From Manis javanica (Eukaryota > Chordata > Mammalia > Pholidota > Manidae): a stretch of DNA of 64,000 bases. The stretch covers positions 11,735,001 to 11,799,000 of the forward strand of contig NC_133161.1 of assembly GCF_040802235.1 (NCBI RefSeq). The letters are read 5' to 3'. The notes under the pieces are model-generated. The model was given only the letters and a program-made list of their open reading frames with translations. It did not search any database and was not told where the DNA came from. Below, piece by piece: positions 35,601-46,890 of the stretch. The first letter of the stretch is position 1; every line of letters begins with the position of its first letter. A program made the translations under genes and the position numbers.

Positions 35601-37452
35601 CAAGGAATTCACTTGATGCAAGCTCATTTCGAGTGTAAAATTTCTGGCAATGAAACAATCCTACATGAAGAGGCATGTGAAATAAAGCAGCATTTGAACT
35701 ATTTTCGGTGGTACAGTGCCCCCCTCCCTTCATCTTCCAGTCTGGCCCCCAGAGAGCAGCATCAGCATTGCTGGAATTTCTTAGGAATGTAAATTCTTGG
35801 TCCCCTGCACCAGACCTACTGAACCAGAAGCCCAGCAATTTGTGTTTCAACAAGCCCTCCAGGGGATCCTGAAGCTCTGTGCAGATGGGGAACTAGTTCT
35901 CTCGGGTTAACGCTGGGTACCAGTGGCGGCTGGCCTCAGAGTCCCCTGTCAGCCCTCCGTGTTCCCAGAATCAGCTACAGTCATGGGCCCACTGGCATAA
36001 GGGAGGCAGAAGGAAAGAACTTTTTGTTGAGCTGTTTATTTTTTTCTTTAATTTCTAGGAGTTTCTCCAGGACAGAACTGGAGCTGAGAAATATTTTATT
36101 GGCTTATTATACCAGCATGCAGAGGAAGGGTGGTATTGGATTGACAACTCCATGTTCAATGGCAAGTACGTGAATATTCCACATTTTTCTAAGGATCTTG
36201 GTTTGCCTCGAGAGACCAGCCCTGAGATTCAGTGGGTTTTTCTTGGAAAGAACAAAGACTGAAACTTGGCTCTTTGTTCTGTTCCTCTCCTTTCCTCCAT
36301 TTATTCCCAGAGACACAATTTTTGTAAACTTTTATTTTGGAAAATACCCAACATTTCTAAGCAGAGAGAGGAGTGTTCATACAACAAATTATTCTCTTCA
36401 AATCAAGATCCAAACAAATCCACATAAATGCCATTTGTTTGATATACCTTGTAAGTCTCTTTTAACCCATAGGTCACATGGAATTACTGTATTCTTAGAA
36501 GTTCTCTAGATGTGGCTTCTTTAGGTCACTATGAGCAACTGTCTATGCTTTAAAACTATGAACTTTAATACGCAAGAGCTATCTGCTATGTATCATTCCG
36601 TGGACTCAAGTGTTGACAGAGAACAGGACATTCCCAGTGTACATTAAGAGGTTTGAGTCAGACATGGAAGCAAGTCAGTTCCCCAGCCTGAAACCGGTCT
36701 TCCCACAGCAGAGAGGAAGTTAATATTCACTCAGTGTCTACTAAATGCCAGGCACGGAGCACTTCCCATGTCCTTTCCTGCAGTATTCACAACAATGCCA
36801 CAGTACAAGCTTTTATTAACCCCCATTTAATAGACAGTTGAATCAAGGATGAGAGATTTAGAAATGTGTCGACTATCACCAAGCTGCGAAGTGGTAGGAC
36901 CACAGTTTGTTCCCACATCTACTTGACTCCAAAACTTGTGACCTTTCCATGAAACCAGACTCTTTCCAGATAGACTGAAAGGAACTTAAGGACAGAAAAA
37001 AAAAAAGTGGGAGGAGGCCAGTGAATTCACTGCTCTCCAGCTGGTGCCTAGCAAAGGAAGAGAACTTTCTTTCCTCCACCTCTCAGTCCTTCAGCTGTGA
37101 ACATGCTACATACAATACTAAACCAGCACTTCTGGGAGAAAGAGGCACAGGTGACCCAGGAGATGTTTCTGACCAAGCACAGTGACTTAAGTTCATCCAA
37201 GACTGTAGGTCCATAACAGGAGAATTGACAGGAAAGGGTGAGTTCAGAGCTGGATTTGGGGATAGAAGAGGGGCTGGGATGAGTAAAAGCTAGGGCTGAG
37301 ACCAGGGGTCCTCACCATACTTTCTGTTCCTGCTTAGCATTGTCAATCAGCGTCTGCATTTCAACTGTGTGACCATAGGCCTGACAAAGACATACGATGC
37401 TGCCTCATGTGATGTCAACTACCGCTGGATCTGCGAGAAGAGGGCCACATGA
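29545..37452 (+). CDS. CLEC5A: CLEC5A (MDL-1), complete six-exon coding region
   Basis: CLEC5A is a type II C-type-lectin-like receptor of monocytes, macrophages and neutrophils. It signals through DAP12/DAP10 and in human senses dengue virus and other ligands. Spliced coding exons are 29545-29623, 30466-30525, 32377-32427, 32740-32876, 36059-36165 and 37338-37452, giving 182 residues (human 188). Residues 1-4 are cytoplasmic. A transmembrane helix spans about 5-26, with Lys16 for adaptor pairing. The stalk is about 27-64. The lectin-like domain spans 65-177 with C65-C76, C93-C177 and C155-C169 as expected pairs. Calcium-binding EPN/WND motifs are absent, as in the family. One N-glycosylation sequon remains at Asn87. 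All introns are GT-AG, phases 1,1,1,0,2. The reading frame is fully open, so the gene is probably functional. The first ATG matches the human start. Confidence 0.95.
30466..30525 (+). CDS. CLEC5A: CLEC5A stalk exon 1
   Basis: 60 bp between acceptor tttttgcag and donor g|gtaatg. It encodes PQILGENKASFTSTERYGT in the stalk. Phase 1 at both ends. Paralogous to the next exon. Confidence 0.9.
30690..30960 (+). mobile_element. L1 3' end fragment in CLEC5A intron, sense
   Basis: 'acttacacaatgttccatgt' and 'ccattgcatctcaataaagc' before an A-rich end are the classic 3' terminus of older L1MA/L1MB-type elements. Confidence 0.8.
32377..32427 (+). CDS. CLEC5A: CLEC5A stalk exon 2
   Basis: 51 bp between acceptor catttcag and donor g|gtaaag. 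It encodes PQIFGSSSAPTESYGA. Phase 1 at both ends. Shorter than the human counterpart by about five residues (comparison from memory), which accounts for most of the 182 versus 188 length difference. Confidence 0.9.
32740..32876 (+). CDS. CLEC5A: CLEC5A lectin-domain exon 1
   Basis: It encodes CPRGWDLHEGRCFFL, the Asn87 sequon SWNKS and the LALVNTPAKL segment. The donor g|gtgagg follows 32876 at phase 0. The frame that continues beyond it is intronic. Confidence 0.93.
33340..33545 (-). repeat. MIR SINE fragment in CLEC5A intron, antisense
   Basis: 'ttatcctcctaacaagtctg' and 'ggccaaggtcatacacctaa' mark an antisense MIR core. Confidence 0.7.
33930..34640 (+). mobile_element. L2 LINE fragment in CLEC5A intron, sense
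   Basis: 'gctgatgactctcaaatctg' encodes the ADDSQI remnant of the reverse-transcriptase active site (YADD box). It is followed by the family-typical 'taaggcctcatgtagtccag' and 'ccaggaagtcttatactgac' segments. Ancient and broken. Confidence 0.75.
34951..35172 (+). mobile_element. hAT-Charlie-type MITE in CLEC5A intron
   Basis: 'aaagggccagatagtatgta', 'ggtcataaggtctctgtcaa', 'accttatttacaaaaacagg' and 'ggctataatttgccaacc' follow a well-known nonautonomous hAT consensus from end to end. No transposase. Confidence 0.75.
35745..35885 (-). mobile_element. MER5A-type MITE in CLEC5A intron
   Basis: 'agcagcatcagcattgctgg', 'cagacctactgaaccagaag' and 'acaagccctccaggggatcc' are the antisense MER5A pattern. 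Confidence 0.8.
36059..36165 (+). CDS. CLEC5A: CLEC5A lectin-domain exon 2
   Basis: It encodes EFLQDRTGAEKYFIGLLYQH and EEGWYWIDNSMFNG. FIGL replaces the usual WIGL core. The human sequon WINNSV reads WIDNSM here and is no longer a sequon. The donor aa|gtacgt gives phase 2. Confidence 0.93.
36710..36945 (-). repeat. MIR SINE fragment in CLEC5A intron, antisense
   Basis: 'actaaatgccaggcacggag', 'aacccccatttaatagacag' and 'ccaagctgcgaagtggtagg' fit antisense MIR. Confidence 0.75.
37338..37452 (+). CDS. CLEC5A: CLEC5A terminal exon, coding part
   Basis: The acceptor cctgcttag precedes 37338. The exon encodes NIVNQRLHFNCVTIGL, then CDVNYRWICEKRAT and TGA, supplying the last three lectin-domain cysteines. 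Confidence 0.94.
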
Positions 37453-39660
37453 CTGTAGTTCTTGGTGGCCTCTGATGATTACAACAGATATGCTTATGGA
37501 GAAAGCAAAGAGAATATTTATAACTGCAACTGGTCCAGAAAAGACGGAACATCAAATTACTGTGTAAATCCCCCATAGGTGACTAACACAGCTCCCCAGT
37601 GAATCCTCAGGGCTCACGTACCAGCCTCCACACAAACAGGCTTGCAGACACACAACTGAGACGAACTCCCCATGCGGAGGCAGCTATTCCCCCAGGGCCC
37701 CATCTCCTGTGAGAGTCACATGTGTGGCCCTTTTTGTATATGCACAGGGTGTCTAACCAATGATAGCTTCATCCACCTGTCTACTAGGAGAGGTCCTTGC
37801 CCATAGCTTTGGGGGACTGGAAGCTAGCCACCTCCAGGAAACAGGGCTGGTTTTATGGAGGCCTTTCAGCTGTATAGTGGTGAGGTCTGTTTCTACAGAA
37901 CTGAGCATTTAGGACTGCTCAGTAGGGTTTGGCTTGTTGCCAGGGTCTGCTTTATCCTCAGAGCACATGCCATACCACCAGGGGAAAATCTTTGGGCCAA
38001 ACAAGGGTGGATATTATTTAGGGAGCAGCAAGGATAGAAGATGGATGAACTCAGCTTCTGTGGCCTCACATCTGTTCCCAAAAGAGCCCTGTTCACATGC
38101 TCCTCACACCCACCCTGGTAGGACAGCAGAGGGGCCCTACTCAGTCTTAAGTGAGGCCAGGCCTGGGGCAGGGCTCCTGCAGCCAGCCTTGGAAGAGAGA
38201 CAGCAGTATTCCTGGGAATGCAGAAGGGTCTGGCCAGGGCAGGAATCTGCTAAGAACCCCGTTGGACACAAGCAGACAGCCACAATGGCCAAGCCAACTG
38301 AGTGTCTGTTCTTCAACAAAGCCCTGAAGAGACAGACACTCAGGCTTCTTGGTCTGGGTTTAAATCTCCATTTTTGTGGATTTCAATGACCTGGTCATAT
38401 TTTTTTAGTATATTTTACAATTTGGAATAGTCTCTTGGGCTCCAGCAGTCACAGCACACTCCTGCCTTCAGCTCCAGAGAGACCCTGCTACCAGGCACAG
38501 CCTACTGGCCCACAGCCTTGCACGGGGCGGCATCACACTGCCCAGGACTGGTCCAGCTGCCCCAGGAGTAGAAAAAAAGGAGGACCACTCAAGGAAATAT
38601 TGGGCATGGACAAGGAGTGGGCATACAGCAGAAAGGGAACACCAAGGACAAGCGGAAATCATATGTGGGAAGAAATGGAGCCATACCGGCCGTAATGGCA
38701 GAAGGGCAAGAAGGTAGACAGACCTGGGGCAATGCTGGCTACCCTGGCTGTTCCCTGCACTTGCCAGAAAACATGAGCTACATGCCCTCCCTCAGTCCAT
38801 AAAAGAGAAAAGAGATGCCTGTGTGTTTTGAATAACAAGAATTAAACTGTAAGGAAATATAATATAAAACAAATAGAAATCACAGTCACCTAAGTAAACT
38901 GCTCACCATTTATGTATAAAAATGTACCTCAGTGACTGTGTATATCATTAGATGTATGTCAAAGTAAATTATTGCTTTATTTTTATTACAATACAGAGCT
39001 CTGTTCCTAGATCCCTAGCCTTCATAATTTTTGGTTAATTAGCTGGGCCACTTACTGTTGCACAGAAGCTGAATTTAAAACCTGAGATAATATATATTAA
39101 GTGTTAGAACTTGCTTGAAGGAGGTTACCAGAAGTAACCTGTGTCTGGGGAGGACTGGATGTTGGAATTATATCAGTACTCTGTGGGGATGTAAGTTCTT
39201 TGATGGTGTTAGCCAAGAATAAAGGCTGCAGTTGAGGAGTGGGGAGAGGCTGAGTGTGTGGAACATAAAGGAATAAACAGAATTCCACACCAAAGGCAAG
39301 CCCCAGAATTTAGGCAACAGAAAGGAAACCACAATCCTTCTGTTTTGAGAAAGGAGAACTGTGGTTGCAACACTTCCTCTTTGACAACAGAATAGATTGC
39401 AGACCTTCACAGTCAGGAAATGCAGACATCTAGTAGACATCCCAAATTTTCCCCAAGATGATGGGACACTTCTGTAAAAGTTCTGAAAGAGGCCCCACGG
39501 GCTGGGGTGGGGGTGGAAGCAGGTAGAGAACAGGTGCACTGTGGTTTAAGTTCATTATAGGGGGGAGTCCAGGTTGCTGGATCCTTGGAAGGGCAGAGAA
39601 ACATGGCCCTATGGGGCAGCTGCGGTTTGTTTTTTTTTAAAGCAATGGAAATTTAGTAAA
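37453..39660 (+). other. CLEC5A: CLEC5A 3' UTR and downstream flank
   Basis: No named repeat or gene. The 3' UTR must begin at 37453. ATTAAA at 38841-38846 is a possible polyadenylation signal, but several AT-rich alternatives exist, so the end is undefined. Frames at 37934-38389 and 39168-39539 show no protein family. Confidence 0.4.
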
Positions 39661-39664
39661 CCAC

Positions 39665-39805
39665 TGGATTAGTTTTGACTTTACTTCCAATACGCTTTGC
39701 AAATCTGTACAGATTTCTTACTCTTTCTGTACCTTAATTTCTTTGCCTATAGAATGGGGCAGTACTATCCCTCTCACAAAATTCTTGTACATAATAAATA
39801 AGGTC
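39665..39805 (+). repeat. MIR SINE fragment
   Basis: 'taatttctttgcctatagaa' and 'tggggcagtactatccctct' fit sense MIR. Confidence 0.6.
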
Positions 39806-40859
39806 CCCACTATGTATTTCAGTGGCAATAAACGATAGGGGAAGCATTCTGTGGACAATTTGAAGTTGAGACTTTCATCCAAAAAATGGCTTTTCAATTG
39901 GCTGAATGAAACTGAATGTAGGCAAGCCATTTAATTTCTCAGAACCTGTTTATTGATTTATAATGTGTGAATGAATATAGGCTCAAGCTGGGGAGAGATG
40001 CCTCAAATTTTCTGTGGCCAAGGCATATGACATCAAAACTGCACTTTCCTTGGCTCTGGCTTACTTACAAATCCCCATCCTCTCTCTGTGAGGGAAGTGG
40101 TCCCATGGCCAAAGTCACTGACCCCTGGCCCCTCAGATGTCCACAGATCAGCACCGATGCTTGACTGAAAATACCAGGCATAGGGAGCCTTTCCCCAGTT
40201 CCCTGCGGTTACCACCCTCTGCCCTGAGAAGCTGTGTCCTTTGGTGGCCTTGGCCTCTGGCTAGTCCTACTTCACTTGGAGTCACCCCCAACAAAGGCTG
40301 AGTAAGAATGGAGTGAGCACCTCACCCTTCACTTTTACTCTAGGTGCTCAAGGAGACTATCACTTATGATTCAGCAGCCCAAGTATCCTGCAGAGGGTCC
40401 CCGTGATTCCCTCAGACATCTTCACCACCAGCCAGTGAGTCTGAGAGAGCAGATATTTGATTATCTATCAAGCCACAGTCCATGTTCAATTTCCTATTTC
40501 AGGGACAAATAACCGAATGAATCAAAATCTTTCATTCATAAGACACTCTCGTAACTGGTACATAAATGGTCCTCTTTTATGTATTTGCTTTATTATTTAT
40601 TTATTTATATATAAAAATGTAATAACACCCAGGAAATTAACCAACATGAAAACCTTTGTAATAGCTTGTATTTACCTATGCAGTCTTCTATTCTGTCCTT
40701 CTGTCTCCCCAACATAGGAAATCACCACGCTGATTCCTGTGTTCATCAATCCAATGGGGTTTTTCAAACACATTTCCATCTCGTTTTTATGTGCATATTA
40801 TTATTAGCTTTACAAAAAGTCATTATGATGTAAGGAATCGTTTAGACTTCTTTTTTGTT
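39806..40859. other. Intergenic, no gene recognised
   Basis: Mixed composition with an AT-rich tract near 40590-40612. It may contain the diverged start of the following antisense L1. Confidence 0.4.
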
Positions 40860-43195
40860 TCATATTTTATGACTCAACAATATTGTTGAGGTTCATTAAT
40901 TTTAACCACTGTATGATATTTCATTATGTGCTGTATACAACATGACTGTTCCTGCAGTTGTGCAATTGGATTGTTGACAGGTTTTTGCTAATGGGAACAT
41001 TGTGAACCTTGCTATCATGAACATTCTTCTGGTGTTCACATGCAAGAATTTCTCTTGAGTATATCCTGAGAGAAACTGCTGTGTTACAGGGTATGTAAAT
41101 TTTCCACTTTATCAGATAATGCAGAATAGTGTTCAGAGATACTATGCCAATTTTCAGTGTCATCATAAACATAAAACAAAATATATGAGATTATATTGAT
41201 TCACATGTGATCTTAATCTTCTTTTCCCTAATTATTAATGTATTATTTAGAGTAGTGCTAGCTTTTATAAGAAACTCCGAATGTTCAATGGTTTACCAAA
41301 ATAACTTTATTTTTGACTAATGTACATTCCCATATTACCCATGATAGGTGGCAAAGAATCTGCTGCACAGGGTCATAAAGGGACCCACACCGATGGGAGG
41401 TTTTCTATCTCCCACATGTGGCCTCAAGAACACAAGTGTAAGAGAGGATTATGTATGAAGGAGTTCTTGGAACCAGGTTTGGAAGTTGTGTACACCCTCA
41501 TTCCTTTGGCTAGAACTCACTCATATGTTCACTCCTATCTACAGGAAATACTGGAAATTTTATTTTAGCAATGTGTACAGAAAGAAGCGGAAATGTGTTT
41601 GGTGATCACCCAGTGGTCTCTGGCCCCACTAATGTATTTGAATACCTCTTTTCAATGTTTATTGTCATATACAGACATTCCCCTTCCATTTGTAATATTT
41701 GCCCATTTTTCTGAGTTGTTTTTACTTTTCTTAATGATTTGTATTAGTTCTTTATATAATATTTTGCCTGCTGTATTCATTGAAAATCTCTTCTCCAAGT
41801 TCGTAACTTGTTATTTCACTTTCTTTGGGGTGTCTTTTGATGACCGCAAGTTCCCAATTTTAATAAAGTCAGGTGTACCTCTTTTCTATTAGGTCTTTTT
41901 GAATATTGTTTAAGGGCCCCTTCTCTATGCCAAAATATGAAAAATATTCACAAAATTTTCTTCTAAGAGGTTTATAGTTTAAATACTGACATTTGATTTC
42001 GATTCATTCTGAACTGATTTTTGCATATGGCATGACATAGGAATCCAATTTTATTTTTTACCACATGGACAACTTTTGCCCAGCTCCATGTATTGTTCTT
42101 CTTTTCCTCATGTTTGTTATACCAGTGATGCACATAATGTGTGGGTCTCTTTGGGGGCGCTCTATTCCATTCCATTGATTGATATATTTTGAGTTTCATA
42201 CTGTCTTAATTACTACAGCTTCAAAATATATCTTGCTTTATTTTGGGTAAATCCCACCCCGTACTTTTCTTTAGAAAATAATGAAAATTTTGAATATTCT
42301 TGGCCATTCACACTTCCCAACAAAGTATAAAATCAGGTTACCAATTTCCATGAAAGCCCTGTTGGAATTTTCATTGTTATAGTATTGAATCAGATTAATT
42401 TGGAGACAATTTACATCCTTATGGTATTAAACTTCTCTATCCTTGGATTTCACATGTAACTTAATTTATTTAGGTCTTCTTTAATGTTTTTTACAAAGTT
42501 TCATAAATATAACTACAAAGACATTGAATCCTTTTTTCATAGATATTAATAGATATTTTGTGTGCTGATACTATTATAATTCCATCTAATTACATTTTGT
42601 AGCTGTTTGTTGCTAGTGTATAGAAATGCAGCTACCTTGACCAACTTTTCTATTGTTTCAAATTCACCATCTGTAAATAATTATTTATGACGCCATTATG
42701 TTTCCTTCCTGAGCTGTGCTGATTAATATGTCAGGTAAAATGTTGAATTAAAGTTGCAATGTAAGGTATCATTGTCTTGTCCATGGTTTTAAAGAAGATG
42801 CTTTTTATTTCTCCATATTTATGATGTTTAGTATAGGTATTTTATATCAGGGCTTTCATAGATTCAAAGTTCCTTTCAATTAATAAGTATCGAATTTTTT
42901 GAATCAAGAATTTATGATGAATTGGATACTTTTTCTACACCAATTAAATAATTATTTTTTCTCTTTGAATCTTTTAATGTGGTAAATTGCACATATATGT
43001 TTTCTGATATGAAATCTCATGGCCTGCCAGTCATAAACTCAAATTATTCATAGTTTATTATCTGTTTTTATTTGTTTAATTTGTTTTGCTAGTATTTTTT
43101 GTTTTATTCCAACTTAGGAGCAAAATAGTCCTGTTGTTTTTTTTCTCCTAATATCTTTGTCTGGTTTCAGTGTTCTACAAATGTTCAACTATTTC
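40860..43195 (-). mobile_element. Old L1 (3' half), antisense
   Basis: Long colinear match to the antisense L1 3' UTR and ORF2 C-terminal half: 'ctatcatgaacattcttctg', 'ttagttctttatataatatt', 'ttttgcatatggcatgacat', 'tctattccattccattgatt' and 'aatttatttaggtcttcttt'. Further 5' ORF2-like text follows to about 43.19 kb. Many stops and indels. The copy is ancient. Confidence 0.75.
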
Positions 43196-43794
43196 CAGCA
43201 AACTATTCCTTATGACAAAAGGAAGTGAATACCTAAGTCAGATCTCCAGGTCACAAAACTAAAGGGCATCATCGTCAAAAAGGAAAACTGCTCTGAAGAC
43301 CTCTAGTTATCTTTATAAAAATCAAGATTTTTTACGTTATATTCAAAAGTATCCATGTTTGTTTTCATGTGCACAATGTTTAACTACTTACCATCACTAA
43401 AATTAACACCCCTGGGTAACGTGCCATAATTTATCTTATGGTTTTAGGTACTCCAAGCAGGCCATCAGTTGCGTCTCCTAATGTGTCACTCACTTGCTCT
43501 AGAATAATTCACTCTTACCCTTATCTCTTTTAGCCACTTCTTGCCTGGAACTTTGCTCCTTTGTCCCAACGCCCTAAAGCTATAGATGGATGATGTTCAA
43601 CACCTTCCTCTCACTCTGGCAAGCTGGACTCTGATTAATACTGCATCATTTACCTACTAACTGGTCTTGCATCACCATGATACAGCCAAAACAATGTAGA
43701 GTGTACTAGTTAAAGAGATACATTTTTAATTGAACATTTGTAGATAGAATCTTTATTCTGTTAATTTACTTTTGGAAGACTTTAGAGAAGTTAC
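43196..43794. other. Intergenic, no gene recognised
   Basis: Mixed composition, no coding or named repeat support. Confidence 0.4.
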
Positions 43795-44390
43795 TTAATC
43801 TCTCAAAAACTTTATGCCAAGCACTGTTTTAGGTACTGTGAATACAGGAGGAAAGAAGACGCAGTGTCTGCCCTCGGGAAGCTTAGATTCTAATGGGATG
43901 ATACCAACAACGAACAAATAAATAATTTTATACACATTAGATGGTAATAAGTACTATGAAGAATGTTCATTGAAGACAAGGACTGTCAGAGTCAAGGTGG
44001 AGACTTCTTATTTGTCATTAGGTATTCAGAGGAAGCTTTCTTGAGGTGACTTTGAAGAAGTAATTTCTGAGAAGTGAGTAAGTGTAATATGTTCATGCAA
44101 GTATCTTGGGTAACTCCAACGAGTGGAAAGAGCATGTAAGGTCCTGAGACTAGACTATACTTGGTGTGTTCAAGAAATATCAAGGATACTAGTATGTTCC
44201 TAACAGACTGAACAAGAGAGAGAGCGACAGGTCTTAGGCTACAATGGCCTGAGGGTTCATAGCAGGAAAAATGGTTGGTAGAGCAACAGCTTCAAAGATG
44301 GGCTAAATTTAAGGAAGGAAGATGCACAATGGTTACAAATAGGTAACAATGAACAAGAAAGATACCTAACCCATATTCAGTCTCACAGGA
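43795..44390 (-). repeat. L2-type LINE fragment, antisense; source of a copied block
   Basis: 'aagcactgttttaggtactg', 'gggaagcttagattctaatg' and 'gagcatgtaaggtcctgaga' follow the antisense L2 3' region. Bases 44033-44234 recur with about 3-4% difference at 45857-46058, in the same orientation. Confidence 0.6.
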
Positions 44391-44589
44391 GTGGGAAAAA
44401 ATATTAAGGATATGAGAGGAGCTGTAGGTGTACAGGGACCTTAGAGGAAATATGCTTCAAGGAGAGCATGAATAGCAGTGAAGCACTCCGAGCAGAAGCT
44501 GAGGATATAGATTTTGAAGATGCTTCCTGAGTTCTAGAATGATCAAGAAAGTATTTCAAAAGAACTCCTTTGAGGTCATCAGAGAGTCA

Positions 44590-45312
44590 TCAATAACCTC
44601 CAAATAGCTAAATCCAATGGTTAATTCTCCATCTTCACCTTACTTGACCTCTCAGGACCATGTGACACAGACTATCAACATCTTGAAAAACTTCCTCCCC
44701 TGGTCTTCCAGGACATGACTGTTTAGTTTACCTCCAGTTGGGCTGGCCACTACCTCCCAGTCTCCTTTGTCAATTCCCGTTTATTCACTGATCTCTAAAT
44801 AATGAAAAATTAGGGTCTAGTCATTCGCATTATCTTTTTCTTTCTTATCTGTACTCTTTCCTTGGTCATCCAACTATTCTCACAGCTTTAAATACCACCT
44901 ACCCTCACTTGACTCTCACATGTATATGTCTAGCCTGAACTGCCTTGAACTCCAGGATTTTATATCTAACTGCCTCCTCAACAGATTCTCTTAGATATTT
45001 AATATTAATCACTCAAACTTAATTTGTTCATAACTGGGCTCCACATTCTCCCAAAACTGGCTCATTTCATGGTGCTGCCTCAGTTAATAGAATTTTATCC
45101 TTCCACTTAAAAGTATTTACAAAAAATATATTCATTAATTCATTTTTTTCCCTTATCAGACAAATCCTGTTGTTTCTAGAGAGATAAAGATGATGATGAT
45201 AGATAAACAGTCAGAAGGAAAATACACTTAGAAACAGACCACTCTTCACCTTCATCACCCTGATGCACATCTTTATCACCTTTAGCCTAGATTATTGTAA
45301 CAGCCTCTGTAG
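44590..45312 (+). mobile_element. L2 LINE reverse-transcriptase segment, sense, 5' piece
   Basis: 'cttgacctctcaggaccatg' with 'agctttaaataccacctacc' and 'ttagcctagattattgtaac' is diagnostic of the L2 RT coding region. The element continues at about 46891-46983 and 54077-54385 on the same strand, so later insertions split one L2 copy. Confidence 0.7.
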
Positions 45313-46890
45313 TGAATGAAACTATAGTTCAAAATATTCACTCTCTTCACCTCTGTCAAGGCAAAGTTAAACAGGCAAGGGGGACACTATTCAAGGTTAT
45401 TGCCATAGGAGAGGGAGGCCAGAACTCAGCATGAACTCAACTCCACTGAAACAAAAGTTGGGAGATTTTTAAGCATTGAGACAAGAAGCTACAGGGATAA
45501 GTATTCAAGTTGCTTAGTGGGATAGGCCGACCACTAGGAGGGGCGTTTGAGCCTGTAACAAAGTCTCTTTCTTTCCCTTACTAGGCCACCTGTGTGCTAA
45601 CGGGTGCTCCTCAAAGCTAGGCTCCTATCCCCCAGAGACACTGGGGATAAGGTCACAATTTTCTTTGATGATTACATTTCAAAAGGACAGCCCCCAGGTC
45701 CTGGAGAAAGACCTCCCTGGGTTGAAACTAGCAAGAGCTTTTTATTTATTTATTTTTTATTTATTTATTTTTTTTTTATTAAGGTATGATTGATATACAC
45801 TCTTTAGATGGTTTCACATGAAAAAACAATGTGGTTGCTACATTTACCCATATTACAAGCTTTCTTGAGGTGACTTTGAAGAAGTAATTTCTGGGAAGTG
45901 AAAAAGTGTGGTATGTTCACGCAAGTATCTTGGGTAACTCCAACGAGTGGAAAGAGCATGTAAGGTCCTGAGACTAGACTATACTTGGTGTGTTCAAGAA
46001 ATATCAAGGATACTAGTATGTTCCTAACAGACTGAACAAGAGAGAGAGTGACAGGTCTCTCTCAGCCATACCCCGATGCAGTCACTGTCCATCAGTGTAG
46101 CAAGTTGCCACAGATCCATTATGTCCCTCCTCTGTGCTACACTGTTCTCCCCGTGATCCCCCACACCATGTACACTAAACATAATACCCCTCAGTCCCCT
46201 TCTCCCTCTCTCCCCACCTGTCGTCCCACACCCCTCCGCTTTGGTAACCACTAGTCCCTTCTTGGAGTCTCTGAGTCTGCTGCCATTTTGTTCCTTCAGT
46301 TTTAGCAAGAGCTTTTTTAAAGATTTACCTCTCAAAGGGGCATGAAAAAGAATTTACAAGTGTTTTAAAGCAAATGATTTAAGAAAAGGATGTCATAGGC
46401 CTGAAGTCAGGGAGAAACCTGCCTAAAATTTCATCAAGCAAGGAAAATATTACGGCTGTCTTGGTAAACCTCTTCCTGCCCTGATTTTCTCCAGTGGCAC
46501 ACTTCTCCATATGCTGATTCTGGACTGCTCACTGCAACTGGCACTGGACAATAGAATGAGACTGAAGTCTCAGTGCAGTCCTTTCTGAGCCTAGGCCTTA
46601 GGAGGACATTTTTTCTTGTATTCTTCCACTATCATCAGAAGCACTACCCAGGCAAGCCTGCTGTCTCAGGAAGAAGAGGAGAGATACCCCAATTAAGACA
46701 CCAATGTGGGTGCAGCCTAGGTCAGCCAACTGCCCTCTGATCCTTAAACTCATAAACAAACCCACCTGAGGTCAACAGAACCACCAGCTGAGCCTAGCAT
46801 AGATAAGTGTAAACCCTAAAGCATAAAATAAAAATGTATTTTTCTTTGCCACTGGAGTTTTGTGGTTGTCTCTTACATAGCAAAAGCTGA
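45313..46890 (+). mobile_element. LTR-like fossil inserted in the L2, itself split by an L1
   Basis: L2 sequence breaks off near 45312 ('agcctctgtagtg') and resumes near 46891 ('gtctccctcctcctctcctac'). The roughly 1 kb of non-L1 sequence between (for example 46330-46470, and a tail 'taaaaatgtatttttctttg' near 46828) looks like an old LTR-class insertion. Family not assigned. Broken fossil with no coding frames of note. Confidence 0.35.
45744..46303 (-). mobile_element. Young L1 tail insertion, antisense, with internal 202-bp patch
   Basis: A 14-bp duplication (tagcaagagctttt) near 45730-45743 and 46304-46317 brackets the insertion. The T-rich (A-tail) end at 45744-45780 is followed by the young L1 tail ('attaaggtatgattgatata'). 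Consensus order is broken at about 45856, where a foreign 202-bp block (45857-46058) replaces about a dozen expected bases. The L1 then resumes with 'ccgatgcagtcactgtccat' through 'ttctgttccttcag'-like sequence. Confidence 0.85.
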
